Shown: positions 1 to 8,316 of the stretch, piece by piece
How the letters are laid out: each line of letters opens with the position of its first letter
Position numbering within the stretch: the first letter of the stretch is position 1
Origin: Mesorhizobium sangaii
Lineage (GTDB): Bacteria > Pseudomonadota > Alphaproteobacteria > Rhizobiales > Rhizobiaceae
Assembly (NCBI RefSeq): GCF_014207355.1
Contig: NZ_JACHEF010000015.1
Coordinates: 1 to 34,521, forward strand
Direction: 5' to 3'
Length of the DNA: 34,521 nt
Translations under genes and position numbers: made by a program
The notes under the pieces: generated by a model
Told to the model about the DNA's origin: nothing
Database searches by the model: none
What the model saw: only the letters and a program-made list of their open reading frames with translations

Positions 1-94
1 ACACTAGGTACGACCGATGTGCTCACACCTTCCTGTCGGCGATCGCCTTCGCTGCAGCCTTCATCTTCTGGATCAATGAGTCCTGACCCTAGCT
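1..94 (+). mobile_element. 3' end of an IS5-family-like insertion sequence (left copy)
   Basis: These 94 bases are the exact reverse complement of 34427-34520. They carry the last 27 codons of a transposase and end a few bases past its stop codon, as IS5-type elements do. The element's terminal sequence probably lies near 86-94 (on the opposite strand it begins GGGTCAGGACTC). The rest of the element lies outside the window. Family assignment rests on the transposase C-terminus only. Confidence 0.75.
3..86 (+). CDS. IS5-family transposase, C-terminal 27 residues (partial)
   Basis: Frame 3 reads through RCAHTFLSAIAFAAAFIFWI and ends at TGA 84-86. An ending of this kind (RCAHTF, a hydrophobic AI-A-AA-FIFW stretch, then a stop) is characteristic of IS5-family DDE transposases common in rhizobia. 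The catalytic DDE residues lie upstream of the window edge, so activity cannot be judged. The same peptide is encoded in the opposite direction at the right edge. Confidence 0.7.
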   Translation, partial: TRYDRCAHTFLSAIAFAAAFIFWINES

Positions 95-120
95 GTCGGC
101 GATCGCCGTAGATTGCTCGG

Positions 121-2268
121 CTAATCGACTAGATCAGGCAAAGCATCTTCGACGATGCTGAGATTTCGATCGAAAGTCTCGATGTCGGATGCGTTTGCGC
201 GCAGAGACCGCACCTTGTTCAGGATCGCCGCAACCGCCGCTTCTTTGTCGGGCGCTATGCGTGTTGTCACCGCTTTGGCGGCCAAAGCGGTAAAATCTAT
301 AGCGGCATAAGCTGGTACGGATTCAGCGTCCGTTGCTTTCAGCCGTTCTTTTACGATTGCGCGCCGGCGCGGCGGCGGAGTTATAGGGCCTGCTTTTGCG
401 GCAAATGTCGCGCCGCGCCGCAGGCGGGTCTGCAAGAGGCCTGAGCGGTACGCGGGTGCTGTCGGCACAATCGTCGGGAGCGCAGGAGAGGGAACCGCCG
501 CGGAAGCGTCCAATGCAGGATTTTTCGTGCGCGAAACGTCGGTAGAGGCGGGCAGGGGCATGAACGCGCGTTTGGCGAGCTGGCCGTCGGCGAAATAGAA
601 ATTGCGGGTACCGAGGATTGGCAGTTCGCCGCGCGGCAATATGATGACCTTGTTCTTGTCTAGCGTACGGATTTCATCTGGCCGCATCAGGGGCCGCCGC
701 ACTTCCTTGCGGTGCTCCGAGCGCGTGTAATAAGTGTCGAACAACGTTGCCTTGGTGCGCGTCACGTCCTTTTGCACGTCCGACGTTTCGCCGAGCTGCT
801 CGGAAACGTAGCGCAGATCGTCCGCGTCCTGCGCACCAAAAAAGATCTGCACGCGAGCGGCGTTGATGAGCGTCTTGCGCCCTTCCTGGCGATAGATCTC
901 GTCTACAGCCTTCAGCGACTGCACGAAAAACCACATGGAAACGCCGTTGCCGCCGAGCACGCTCGCCATTTCGGTCACGTTCTCGAGCTTGCCGAGGTTC
1001 TGGAACTCGTCGAGCAGCACAAGCACCGGATGCTCGTCCGCCCGCGGCATGGTTTCCGACATGAAGTTCATCATCTGCGTAATCAGGACGTTGAACAACG
1101 GTCCAAGCGAGGTAATCTGCTCGCGCCGCACGTCGAGATAGAGAGAAATCCGGTCGCGCTTGAGATTGCGAATATCGAATGTGCTGCGCGACGTAGCTCG
1201 AATCAGGCGCTCGTTGAGAAAGGGCGCCATGCCGGTCCGGACGCCGGCGTAGATTCCGGAAAACTGCCGCTCAGACATCTCAAAATACGGCAACAGGGTT
1301 TGCAGCGTGAAATGCGAACACTCGCGGCGGCGTTCCTCGCGCAGCGAGCCGATGAATTCGAGGAGCGGCTGCTCGGCGCCGTTCATGATCTCGAGGATTG
1401 TGGCAAAGGTCTTCTTCTCGTTCGGGATCGCGGGCGATTCCATGACGAAGGACGCGATGCCGGTAAAAAGGAGGCGGGCATCGTTGACCCAATAAGGATC
1501 CGCGTTCGAAGGGGGGCGCGGAAACAGCGCCGCAGCAATGTTGCGAAGGTCGATGTCGCGCTGTGCTGAGTCCAGCGAGATGAAGTCCATCGGATTGTAG
1601 CATGCGGTATTACCGTCCGGATCAGCCGGCGCGAAACGCACCACACGGCTTATGGTCGAACGGTAACCAGCAGTCGCCGCATAGGTCTCGCCCCGCAGGT
1701 CGAGAACCACGAGCGAATGCGGCCAGGTCAAGGCGTTCGGGATGATGAGAGACGTGCCTTTACCGGAGCGCGGCGGCCCTATGACGAAGCCGCCGACATC
1801 ATCGCCATCAATCCACAATTTCTTGCCGCCGATCAGCTTGCGCTGGGTCAAGTGGATCTTGCCGGAGCGCTGATCGCGGCCGGGCGACAAAATTTCGGCA
1901 AACCTGCCGCCCGCTCGACCGACGAAGACGCCGCCCACTTTCGTCAGGCCGGTTTTTGATACGTCGCTCATGGTCATGAAGCGAGAGTCATTGCGCTTTC
2001 TCGGACGCATGAGAAACAAGCTGACCAGTGGCAAGAGAAACCCCAATGCTCCTGCCGCAACGGCGTATTGTATCCTGCCAAAATTCCTCGCCATCGTGTC
2101 CGCCCAGGCCTGACGAACGACCGGCCAGGGATTGGCGTTCAGCTGGTTGAACAGGACGTGGGCGCCAGTCCGGTACCAATCAGTCGCGGCATAGGCGACC
2201 ATGAAGAGCAGTGCGCCCAGGGCCAGCGCCATGAGCATCATGAAAATTGCTGTTGCGATTTTCTGCAT
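121..2268 (-). CDS. virD4: VirD4-type type IV secretion coupling ATPase
   Basis: 715 residues. This is the inner-membrane ATPase that hands the relaxase-DNA complex to the mating channel. Two N-terminal membrane segments (about residues 5-28 and 66-87) are followed by Walker A GPPRSGKGT (164-172), an LDLRGE segment near 189-194 and Walker B VLVLLDEF with Asp420-Glu421; the TraG/VirD4 core runs to about residue 570. The Ala/Pro-rich C-terminal tail may be the substrate-recognition part. The start follows virB11 by 12 bases with GAGGG upstream. It is the last gene of the virB operon and stops only 26 bases from the IS end, yet Walker motifs and tail look intact. Which relaxase it serves is unknown; no intact one is in the window. 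Confidence 0.95.
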   Translation of the reverse strand: MQKIATAIFMMLMALALGALLFMVAYAATDWYRTGAHVLFNQLNANPWPVVRQAWADTMARNFGRIQYAVAAGALGFLLPLVSLFLMRPRKRNDSRFMTMSDVSKTGLTKVGGVFVGRAGGRFAEILSPGRDQRSGKIHLTQRKLIGGKKLWIDGDDVGGFVIGPPRSGKGTSLIIPNALTWPHSLVVLDLRGETYAATAGYRSTISRVVRFAPADPDGNTACYNPMDFISLDSAQRDIDLRNIAAALFPRPPSNADPYWVNDARLLFTGIASFVMESPAIPNEKKTFATILEIMNGAEQPLLEFIGSLREERRRECSHFTLQTLLPYFEMSERQFSGIYAGVRTGMAPFLNERLIRATSRSTFDIRNLKRDRISLYLDVRREQITSLGPLFNVLITQMMNFMSETMPRADEHPVLVLLDEFQNLGKLENVTEMASVLGGNGVSMWFFVQSLKAVDEIYRQEGRKTLINAARVQIFFGAQDADDLRYVSEQLGETSDVQKDVTRTKATLFDTYYTRSEHRKEVRRPLMRPDEIRTLDKNKVIILPRGELPILGTRNFYFADGQLAKRAFMPLPASTDVSRTKNPALDASAAVPSPALPTIVPTAPAYRSGLLQTRLRRGATFAAKAGPITPPPRRRAIVKERLKATDAESVPAYAAIDFTALAAKAVTTRIAPDKEAAVAAILNKVRSLRANASDIETFDRNLSIVEDALPDLVD

Positions 2269-2280
2269 GGGGGACCCTCG

Positions 2281-3306
2281 CTAGATCGTCTCCGCCTTGG
2301 TGAACTTGATCTCGCTGATGCCGCGTCGTCCGCCTTCGGTGCGGACCATCTGGACGACCACCGGAATGACCTCGCGCAGGTAGTCGAGGATTTCGCTTCG
2401 TGAGAGGCCCGAACTGCCCTGCATGACCATCAGCGCCAACCGCTCGTAGGCGGACCGGGCGGAATTGGCATGAACGGTCGTAAGCGAACCTGGGTGGCCG
2501 GTGTTGATCGCCTGGAGGAACGCGAAGGTTTCAGCTCCGCGTAACTCGCCCAATAACAGACGGTCGGGTCGCATGCGAAGCGAGGCTTCAAGCAGCTGTT
2601 GCGCGGAGACTTTGGCAAGGCCCTGGTCGCCCTTCGAGGCTATCAGCGTGACATTGTTCGGAGCCGGCAGTTTCAGTTCGCGGGTGTCTTCGATCGTGAT
2701 GATCCGTTCATGGGCCGGGATCTCCTTCAAGAGCGCATTCAAAAACGTCGTCTTGCCGGTCGACGTACCGCCTGAAACGACGATCGAGACGCGGTTGCGC
2801 ACCGCATATTGCAGAAAGTTCATTGGCGACGTGTCGTGCAGCATTTCGACAAGCCGCTTTTCCTCGGTTGAAAGCGCCAGGCCGCTGCCCATCGCCGTGT
2901 TTTCGAATGCGCCGAGATCCTTGTAGGCATCAAGGCTCATATCCATGATGACCTGCTTGCGGATCGAGATCGCGCCACCGTCGGGGGCCGCGGGCGGCAA
3001 GATGCATTGGATGCGCTCACCTGAGGGTAGCGCAGCCGACAGGACCGGCTTTTCTTCGTTGATGACCTGATTTGTCGCCGAGGCGACGCCCGTCGAGATA
3101 TGCCTAATCCAGCCGGGCGTGACCTCGCGCTTGACGACGTGCTCCATTTCCTTGGCGCCGAGGCGTTCGATGAACAATTCACCCGGCCTGTTGATTGCAA
3201 TCTCGGAAACCGTATCTTCGTTCAAATAGGGCCATATCGGTTCCAGATGAGCGCGCAGGACCGGGGCTCTCGCCCAAGGGTCGGGGAGGGGATGCACGGC
3301 ATTCAT
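2281..3306 (-). CDS. virB11: VirB11 hexameric T4SS ATPase
   Basis: 341 residues, normal for the family. VirB11 is a cytoplasmic hexameric traffic ATPase at the base of the channel that powers pilus assembly and substrate transfer with VirB4 and VirD4. Visible motifs are Walker A GGTSTGKT (179-186), the Asp box around IEDTRELKLP (205-214), Walker B RPDRLLLGELRG (246-257) and the His box TTVHANS (276-282). Its ATG overlaps the virB10 stop (ATGA), which implies translational coupling. There is no signal peptide or membrane segment, as expected. All catalytic motifs are present. Confidence 0.96.
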   Translation of the reverse strand: MNAVHPLPDPWARAPVLRAHLEPIWPYLNEDTVSEIAINRPGELFIERLGAKEMEHVVKREVTPGWIRHISTGVASATNQVINEEKPVLSAALPSGERIQCILPPAAPDGGAISIRKQVIMDMSLDAYKDLGAFENTAMGSGLALSTEEKRLVEMLHDTSPMNFLQYAVRNRVSIVVSGGTSTGKTTFLNALLKEIPAHERIITIEDTRELKLPAPNNVTLIASKGDQGLAKVSAQQLLEASLRMRPDRLLLGELRGAETFAFLQAINTGHPGSLTTVHANSARSAYERLALMVMQGSSGLSRSEILDYLREVIPVVVQMVRTEGGRRGISEIKFTKAETI

Positions 3307-4769
3307 TTCACCGGGCTCCCATAGCCGGGATAAAAATGATCCGTCTGGGCCTCGTAGAGAGGCGTCGGATCGATCGCGGTCTTCGGCCGCCCACCTGCCT
3401 TCAGGCGCGCCACTTCTTCCTGAATGGGATCGGCGTACAAATCCGAGAAATCGAGATCTCGCCGCACCAGCACGACGATCGATGTGCCCTGGTCGACGTA
3501 GACTGTCGGGCCAATGTTTTGCGTGTCGCGAAACGCCTCTTGCGCAAGTTGCTGCAGGGCGGTTGATGACTTGTCAAAGACGATGCTGCGCGCGTCGCGC
3601 TGCGAGCCATTGCCACCATAAGTCACGGTCGTGGTCTCACCGGTCACGGGATCGATCGTCGAGACTTGGCGTTGTTGTCCACCCTGGCTGCTGTCGCCAA
3701 GCGAGGACAGATATTCAGAGACACCGCCAACGACGGAAAGCATGATGGCGTTGCCGTACCGTTCAACCCAGTGCGTATCGACACGGCCGCCCATGCCGCC
3801 CCGCCCGAGCGCGTCTGCCCCTGGCGACTTGATATCGACGGAAATGCCGTCCGAGCGGATGACCCTGCTCCAGACGATGAAAACACGCTTTTGACCGCGC
3901 GCAAGCCCTGAACGGTATTCCCCGGTCAGGCGCGAGCCCTTCGGAATCAGGACACGCCTGCCGTCGAGCGAGAAGACATCCTCACGCACGACGGCGCGCA
4001 CGGCGCCGGGAAGGTCGGTGTTGATCGCGGTTTCCAAATAGCCGCGAATGATCGTTCCCTCTGGGATGAACGCATCGGTGCGTCGAAAAGCTCTGGCTTT
4101 GGCGATGCCGGAAGAACTTGCCTCAGACTGCGCCAGGAATGCCTTGTTGGGATCACTGTCGGCGCCGGGGACCGGAATGATCTGACCGTCGGGCGCGATT
4201 TCGACCTGTGCCGCCTGGGCGCCGCCCGATTCCGTCGACCCAGTTTCATCATTCGTCACCATCTGGTTCGACCGCAGGCGTTCCCACACCGACTTTTCAT
4301 GCTCGGCGGCCTCAGCCTTGCGGCGAGCCTCGTCCTCAGCCGCGGCCTTGCGGCGGGCTTCTTCCGCCTCGGCCTTGCGGCGAGCTTCCTCGGCTGCCAT
4401 TTGTGCCTCCAGCGCCCGCCGCTGCGCATCAAGGTCCGCGCCCTCCTGCACGGTCTGATCGACATTGTCAGCCTGCTGCGTGCCACTCTGGTTGGCGGCC
4501 GGCGGGGGTACCACGATCTGGTCGATCGTGCCGTCGGCAGGTTGCGGCGGCTCGTTCAACGCTGGCGGGCGGAACTCCGGCGGGTTGAAATTTTCCTCGC
4601 CATCGCTGCGAAGATCGCGCGATACCGGCTCTCGAGGCCAGTTCAGCCATATCAGCGCGCCTACGAGCACCACGCCGAGGCCAACCAGAGCGACCTTGGC
4701 ACCCATGCCCGCACCGCGGCGCGCGACCGTCGAGCTGCCGTCCAGCTGGTTATAGTCGATCTGGGTCAT
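3303..4769 (-). CDS. virB10: VirB10 T4SS core-complex protein (TrbI-like)
   Basis: 488 residues from the ATG that overlaps the virB9 stop (TGATG); an in-frame GTG three bases upstream is an alternative. VirB10 spans the inner membrane, periplasm and outer-membrane pore and senses ATPase activity. The N-terminus is cytoplasmic, with one membrane helix at about 25-43. A Pro-rich stretch follows, then a charged helical segment of repeated EARRKA units at about 112-160, then the C-terminal TrbI/VirB10 beta-barrel domain from about 250 on, with GSRLTGEYRSG and the conserved run RDLDFSDLY near the end. The repeat segment is longer than usual and could expand or contract. Confidence 0.95.
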   Translation of the reverse strand: MTQIDYNQLDGSSTVARRGAGMGAKVALVGLGVVLVGALIWLNWPREPVSRDLRSDGEENFNPPEFRPPALNEPPQPADGTIDQIVVPPPAANQSGTQQADNVDQTVQEGADLDAQRRALEAQMAAEEARRKAEAEEARRKAAAEDEARRKAEAAEHEKSVWERLRSNQMVTNDETGSTESGGAQAAQVEIAPDGQIIPVPGADSDPNKAFLAQSEASSSGIAKARAFRRTDAFIPEGTIIRGYLETAINTDLPGAVRAVVREDVFSLDGRRVLIPKGSRLTGEYRSGLARGQKRVFIVWSRVIRSDGISVDIKSPGADALGRGGMGGRVDTHWVERYGNAIMLSVVGGVSEYLSSLGDSSQGGQQRQVSTIDPVTGETTTVTYGGNGSQRDARSIVFDKSSTALQQLAQEAFRDTQNIGPTVYVDQGTSIVVLVRRDLDFSDLYADPIQEEVARLKAGGRPKTAIDPTPLYEAQTDHFYPGYGSPVK

Positions 4770-5563
4770 CACCGCCCTCCGCTGGATCCGAACAGGAAAC
4801 CACCTGTCAGTTTCGTTGGACCGTAGACTTGCTCGACTGGATCGATAGCGTTGGGTCGCGCCCGGTTGTAGAGGCAGAGCGTCTTGCCATCGGCCCGCAG
4901 GGTGAATTGCCGTGCCACCTTGTCGATGACGGTGTATTTGCCCTGTGTGCGAACGTTGACCAAGGACTCATGACGCTTGTCGTCGACAACAAAAATCGCC
5001 GGGATGTCCCCCTTGAACTCCAGAAACACCTTGGTGCCGTCATCGAATACGGTGCGCGGCTTCAAGCTGTCGTCGCCCTTGTAGGCATAGTCGTAGTTGA
5101 GATCGGCATAGTTAAGATCCTTCAAGTTCGGATCGGCGGCGCTCTCTTTGGCCTGTGAGAGCAGGCGCGCGTTCACATCCTCGTCCGGGTATTTGAACCG
5201 CACCTGGAAGGATGCCCGGTCACGGCTATTGTCAGTCGCCTGCAGCAGAAGGGAATAGACGCGACGGTTGGTGACGACGTTGACGTTGGTCCAAGCATCG
5301 CGCTCCAGCGGCTTGACGAACAGAAATCGCGATCCGCGTTTGGGGATGATCGACCAGCCTTTCGTGTCGCCAGCCGACACGGTTTCGATGACTTCGGTCG
5401 GACTGAGCTCGACCATCGTTGAAATACCAAGAGCTGCACGCACCGACGTCACGTCGTCATTGTTGAAGGTGACATATCGGATGCGGCCGTCGCGTGCGGT
5501 CGCGCCATGGATCGTCCCGAGCAGAAGGGCGGCTGACAGGGCGAGGTTCACGCGCCATCTCAT
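4769..5563 (-). CDS. virB9: VirB9 T4SS outer-membrane core protein (CagX/TrbG family)
   Basis: 264 residues. With VirB7 and VirB10 it forms the outer-membrane part of the channel. A signal peptide covers residues 1-23 (hydrophobic ALSAALLLG, cleavage after ATA). The N-terminal domain begins with DGRIRYVTFNNDDV, and the C-terminal CagX-like domain contains LNYDYAYKG, TKVFLEF and IFVVDDKR. A longer frame extends upstream, but the ATG at 5563 overlaps the virB8 stop (ATGA) and puts the signal peptide at the N-terminus, so this start is preferred. Confidence 0.94.
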   Translation of the reverse strand: MRWRVNLALSAALLLGTIHGATARDGRIRYVTFNNDDVTSVRAALGISTMVELSPTEVIETVSAGDTKGWSIIPKRGSRFLFVKPLERDAWTNVNVVTNRRVYSLLLQATDNSRDRASFQVRFKYPDEDVNARLLSQAKESAADPNLKDLNYADLNYDYAYKGDDSLKPRTVFDDGTKVFLEFKGDIPAIFVVDDKRHESLVNVRTQGKYTVIDKVARQFTLRADGKTLCLYNRARPNAIDPVEQVYGPTKLTGGFLFGSSGGR

Positions 5564-6279
5564 TGCAGGCTCCCCGCGGCTGGCGCCGATTCCTGGTCGC
5601 GGCGGTAATCCGTAACCTGAAATCCCAGCGGGTTGTCGAAACGCCATTCGTTCTTGATCGGCGTCGAGGTGTACCGGAATTTTAACACCGCCACCCAATT
5701 GTCGACCGTGGATGAATTGTCTCGCCGCGTCGTCGTGGCAAAGCGCACCGAGGCTGTGTTGCGATTGAGCAGGGATACTGACTTGATCTCGACCGAGATA
5801 GTGGCATTGCGGCCATAGATCTTATCCAGCGATTGCGGATTTGCAGGCGTGAAAAGCCATGTCAAATCCTTGGACGCCGTGTTGGTGGAGTAGAGCTGCG
5901 CCAGGTCGTAATTCTGTTTTAGTTCGCGGGAATCGTATGTTTCGCGGGCACGAATGTAGCGGACCAGATTGGCCGCAGTGACGGCCTCGTTCTGCGACAA
6001 ATCTCCAGGCTTCAGCGCGCGCATAATCTCGAGGTAGCCCGTCGATTTGTCGACCTCGACAACGTACGGTTCGAACTGCCGGAGCGGCAGGATCAGCACG
6101 AGCGCCAGCAGCGAAAGCACCGCCACCAGTCCGGAAACGCCGCTGACGATCCATGCCAATGTACGCGATCGCCGCATTGACCTGTGGGTGTCGTCTTCCC
6201 AGGTCGCGCCAGCCCTGTAATAGCGTCTGTCGACGATCTCGCCGCCGCTGTTAGCAGCCGTTTCCGATGGTGTTGACAC
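5560..6279 (-). CDS. virB8: VirB8 T4SS inner-membrane assembly factor
   Basis: 239 residues from GTG 6279, with GAGG 10 bases upstream. VirB8 is a bitopic inner-membrane protein with a periplasmic NTF2-like domain that nucleates T4SS assembly. One membrane helix lies at about 41-64, then the domain beginning FEPYVVEVDKSTG. The open frame extends upstream of the GTG, but the length then exceeds the family norm. The start is not certain: the GTG lies inside the 20-base element shared with the virB1 promoter region, so if that element is a promoter or operator, translation may begin downstream. A 67-base gap separates it from virB6, unlike the overlaps elsewhere in the operon. Confidence 0.93.
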   Translation of the reverse strand: MSTPSETAANSGGEIVDRRYYRAGATWEDDTHRSMRRSRTLAWIVSGVSGLVAVLSLLALVLILPLRQFEPYVVEVDKSTGYLEIMRALKPGDLSQNEAVTAANLVRYIRARETYDSRELKQNYDLAQLYSTNTASKDLTWLFTPANPQSLDKIYGRNATISVEIKSVSLLNRNTASVRFATTTRRDNSSTVDNWVAVLKFRYTSTPIKNEWRFDNPLGFQVTDYRRDQESAPAAGSLQ

Positions 6280-6286
6280 TTTACTA
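6267..6286 (-). promoter_or_regulatory. 20-base operator/promoter-like element at the virB8 start
   Basis: The minus strand reads TAGTAAAGTGTCAACACCAT, identical over 20 bases to 13182-13201 and related to TAGTAAACTATCAA at 18275-18288. In each case the element points towards the downstream gene. It lies in the only sizeable gap of the lower virB operon, so a second transcription or control point before virB8 is plausible. Binding by the XRE protein at 17696-18232 is inference. Confidence 0.55.
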
Positions 6287-6346
6287 TTGCCTCGTTTGCG
6301 CGACGCATCCTGATCCAGCGTCGCGATAGATGATCGTTCTTGTGTT

Positions 6347-7390
6347 CTAAGCCAGAGGCCTGGCGTTATCGCGCGCACCTTGCTGGATGGCGGAGCGAGC
6401 TGCGTCGTCCGCCCTTGCTGCTCGCGGAGATCGGAAGCTGTTTGCTGCGAGCTGCCGCGCGCCCCGAGCGGCCCGGCCGGCGGCCCATCTTGCACCGGAG
6501 TAGCGCACGGCGTTTCCGCCGAAGTTTCTATAAGGGTTGTACGCGCCCACGGTGCTGAGATACCCGCCGCCGTTCAGGATCGAAGCAATCGACGGGATCT
6601 GCATGAGAACGTAGATCCCGATGATCGTCACCAGCACCAGCGGCAGAACCAGCGACATTTTGCTGTCCATGGTCGCTCCGCCGGACGTGGCGGTGTTCAG
6701 CGCCGCATTGACGAGCGAGAAGTAGAAGCCGAGAAAGCCGTAAATCAGGATTTGCTGGATCATCAGAAAGGTCGTGAGCGAAAGGAAGCCTTCGCTCATG
6801 CGCGAGGACCAGCGGTATAGCCAAAGAATGATCCAAATCGGCGCCAAGGCGAGCGTGATGAACAACATCACTTTGGCGGCGATGATTGCGGCAATGGCAA
6901 GCGCTGCGAAGATGATGGCTGACAGCAGGACGAGTAGCGACAAGAGCGCGCCAAAAATGTCATAGAAGGATCCGCTATAGACCTGATTGGCGACGTCCTG
7001 GGCCCCTTGGTAGAGGTTGTCGATAAGCGCTGGAATTGCCGCCTGATCGCTGAGTTGATTGCCGGTGGCTCGCGACACGGCGCCGACGATCACCTTACCG
7101 ACCTCATCCGGAATGCTTTGAACAAGCTGGTAGATCGTCGCGGAAAATGTGCCCCATCCGGTCAGCAGCAGATAGATGATGACGGCGCGGCCCAGGCGAT
7201 AGGCCGCTTCGAGCGGCGAAATCGACTCTCGCCCGCTCAGGATCGAATAGCCCCACCACACGATATAGAGGGTGAGCATGAGGGTGAAGACGTTGCCCAT
7301 CGCATTGCCCAACTGCATGTAGACGGTGCGGACGAAGTCCTCGCCGATGTTGTCAATGCCACCTAGAATGCTTTCGGCGAGACCGTTCAT
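6347..7390 (-). CDS. virB6: VirB6 polytopic T4SS inner-membrane channel protein
   Basis: 347 residues. VirB6 is the multi-pass inner-membrane component contacting the DNA substrate. Several hydrophobic segments are clear, for example around VFTLMLTLYIVWWGYSIL, AVIIYLLLTGWG, LLSLLVLLSAIIFAALAIAA, VMLFITLALAPIWIILWLY and LVLPLVLVTIIGIYVLM, with a periplasmic loop between the second and third. The C-terminal tail is polar and Arg/Ala-rich. The ATG overlaps the stop of the preceding lipoprotein gene (ATGA). Position between the virB5 and virB8 genes agrees with the assignment. Confidence 0.93.
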   Translation of the reverse strand: MNGLAESILGGIDNIGEDFVRTVYMQLGNAMGNVFTLMLTLYIVWWGYSILSGRESISPLEAAYRLGRAVIIYLLLTGWGTFSATIYQLVQSIPDEVGKVIVGAVSRATGNQLSDQAAIPALIDNLYQGAQDVANQVYSGSFYDIFGALLSLLVLLSAIIFAALAIAAIIAAKVMLFITLALAPIWIILWLYRWSSRMSEGFLSLTTFLMIQQILIYGFLGFYFSLVNAALNTATSGGATMDSKMSLVLPLVLVTIIGIYVLMQIPSIASILNGGGYLSTVGAYNPYRNFGGNAVRYSGARWAAGRAARGARQLAANSFRSPRAARADDAARSAIQQGARDNARPLA

Positions 7391-7569
7391 GGGTTCTCTT
7401 CAATGATGCTGGCGAACGGCGTTGAATTGACCGGCTTCAGTGCGCCGCATTCGTCGGCGTGGGCATACGCCAAAAGCCCGCACGGCGCTTTCAGTTCGCG
7501 ATTTGCGCATCCGAAAAGCGCTGCGCCGAGCCCAATCACAGCGCAAATGCGCAACGCCTGCCTCGACAA
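7387..7569 (-). CDS. Small outer-membrane-type lipoprotein, VirB7/entry-exclusion candidate
   Basis: 60 residues, TTG start supported by GGAGG seven bases upstream, inside the end of the virB5 coding region. The N-terminus has a lipoprotein signal with lipobox ALFGC (lipidated Cys at about residue 21), followed by a short Cys-containing tail. In virB-type operons a gene of this size between virB5 and virB6 is either the VirB7-like lipoprotein that caps VirB9 or an entry-exclusion (Eex) lipoprotein. Sequence alone does not decide between these. The stop overlaps the virB6 start. Confidence 0.75.
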   Translation of the reverse strand: MSRQALRICAVIGLGAALFGCANRELKAPCGLLAYAHADECGALKPVNSTPFASIIEENP

Positions 7570-7572
7570 GTG

Positions 7573-8307
7573 CTAGCCTCCGCTCTTGCCAAACTCCGCG
7601 AACGGATTGACGTTGCGCGGCGTCATCATCTTCTGCACCTGGCTCTGGCGAAGAAGATCTCCTTTCAGCTTCTCATTCAGGGCCGCGACCGCACCATTCT
7701 GCACGCCGATCAATTCGTTGACCGCGCGCGCGTTTTCCAACTGCATTCGTGTGTTCTGGTCCACCGATCCCTTGACGTCCTGCGACTGCCCTATCTGCCC
7801 GCTGGCGGACTGCAAGGACTGTTGGCGCTGGGTGACGCCCTGCGAGGCCTGCGAAGTCAGCGCGCTTAGCAGCGAGGCCACGTTGACGCTGCCGCCATAG
7901 GCTGTGTTGACCGCGCTCGTCTCCTTGCCGGCAATCTGCTGGAGTTGCTTCACGAGCTGCAGCCCATTGATGACGGCGCCGGCGATTTTCTGGATTTCGG
8001 GCGACAGGCCACCAAACGAAAGCGCGCCGCCGTTCAGGATCGATCCGAATGACGGAGCCCGGGCAATCGACATATTGCCGCCAAGGCCCATTTGTCCGAT
8101 CCCGAGCGAACCGTCACGACTGCCGCTGAGAGCCTGCAGGATCTCCTCGCTCTTTTTCAAAATATCCTTGTCCGAGCCCATGATGGAGTTGGTGTTCTCC
8201 GCATTCTTGCGGGCGACATCGAGATTGGCGCCATCGATGACCGCAATCTGTGCAAAGCCCGCGCTTGTCCAAAGCGCCATGCCGGCAGCAATCGCGAATT
8301 TCTTCAT
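7573..8307 (-). CDS. virB5: VirB5-type T4SS minor pilus protein
   Basis: 244 residues. A signal peptide covers residues 1-19 (cleavage near GFA-Q). The mature protein starts with IAVIDGANLD (21-30) and is otherwise helical and Gln/Ser-rich, as in VirB5/TrbJ-type pilus-tip proteins that often begin with a comparable D-xNL motif. The same N-terminal motif occurs in the preceding transglycosylase gene. The C-terminus ends near NPFAEFGKSGG. Assignment rests on the motif, size, export signal and position between virB4 and virB6. Confidence 0.82.
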   Translation of the reverse strand: MKKFAIAAGMALWTSAGFAQIAVIDGANLDVARKNAENTNSIMGSDKDILKKSEEILQALSGSRDGSLGIGQMGLGGNMSIARAPSFGSILNGGALSFGGLSPEIQKIAGAVINGLQLVKQLQQIAGKETSAVNTAYGGSVNVASLLSALTSQASQGVTQRQQSLQSASGQIGQSQDVKGSVDQNTRMQLENARAVNELIGVQNGAVAALNEKLKGDLLRQSQVQKMMTPRNVNPFAEFGKSGG

Positions 8308-8316
8308 GTCAGCCTC

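Noticed and set aside
712..1569. 285-codon plus-strand open frame
   Set aside because: Lies entirely antisense to virD4 and reads as Arg/His-rich shadow protein with no domain; typical of GC-rich DNA.
4474..4490. Sigma-54-like TGGCACG sequence on the minus strand
   Set aside because: The -12 part reads AGGC rather than TTGC and the site lies inside virB10 coding sequence.
6273..6278. TTGACA on the plus strand as a -35 box
   Set aside because: It would drive transcription antisense to virB6; it is part of the shared operator element and no -10 follows.
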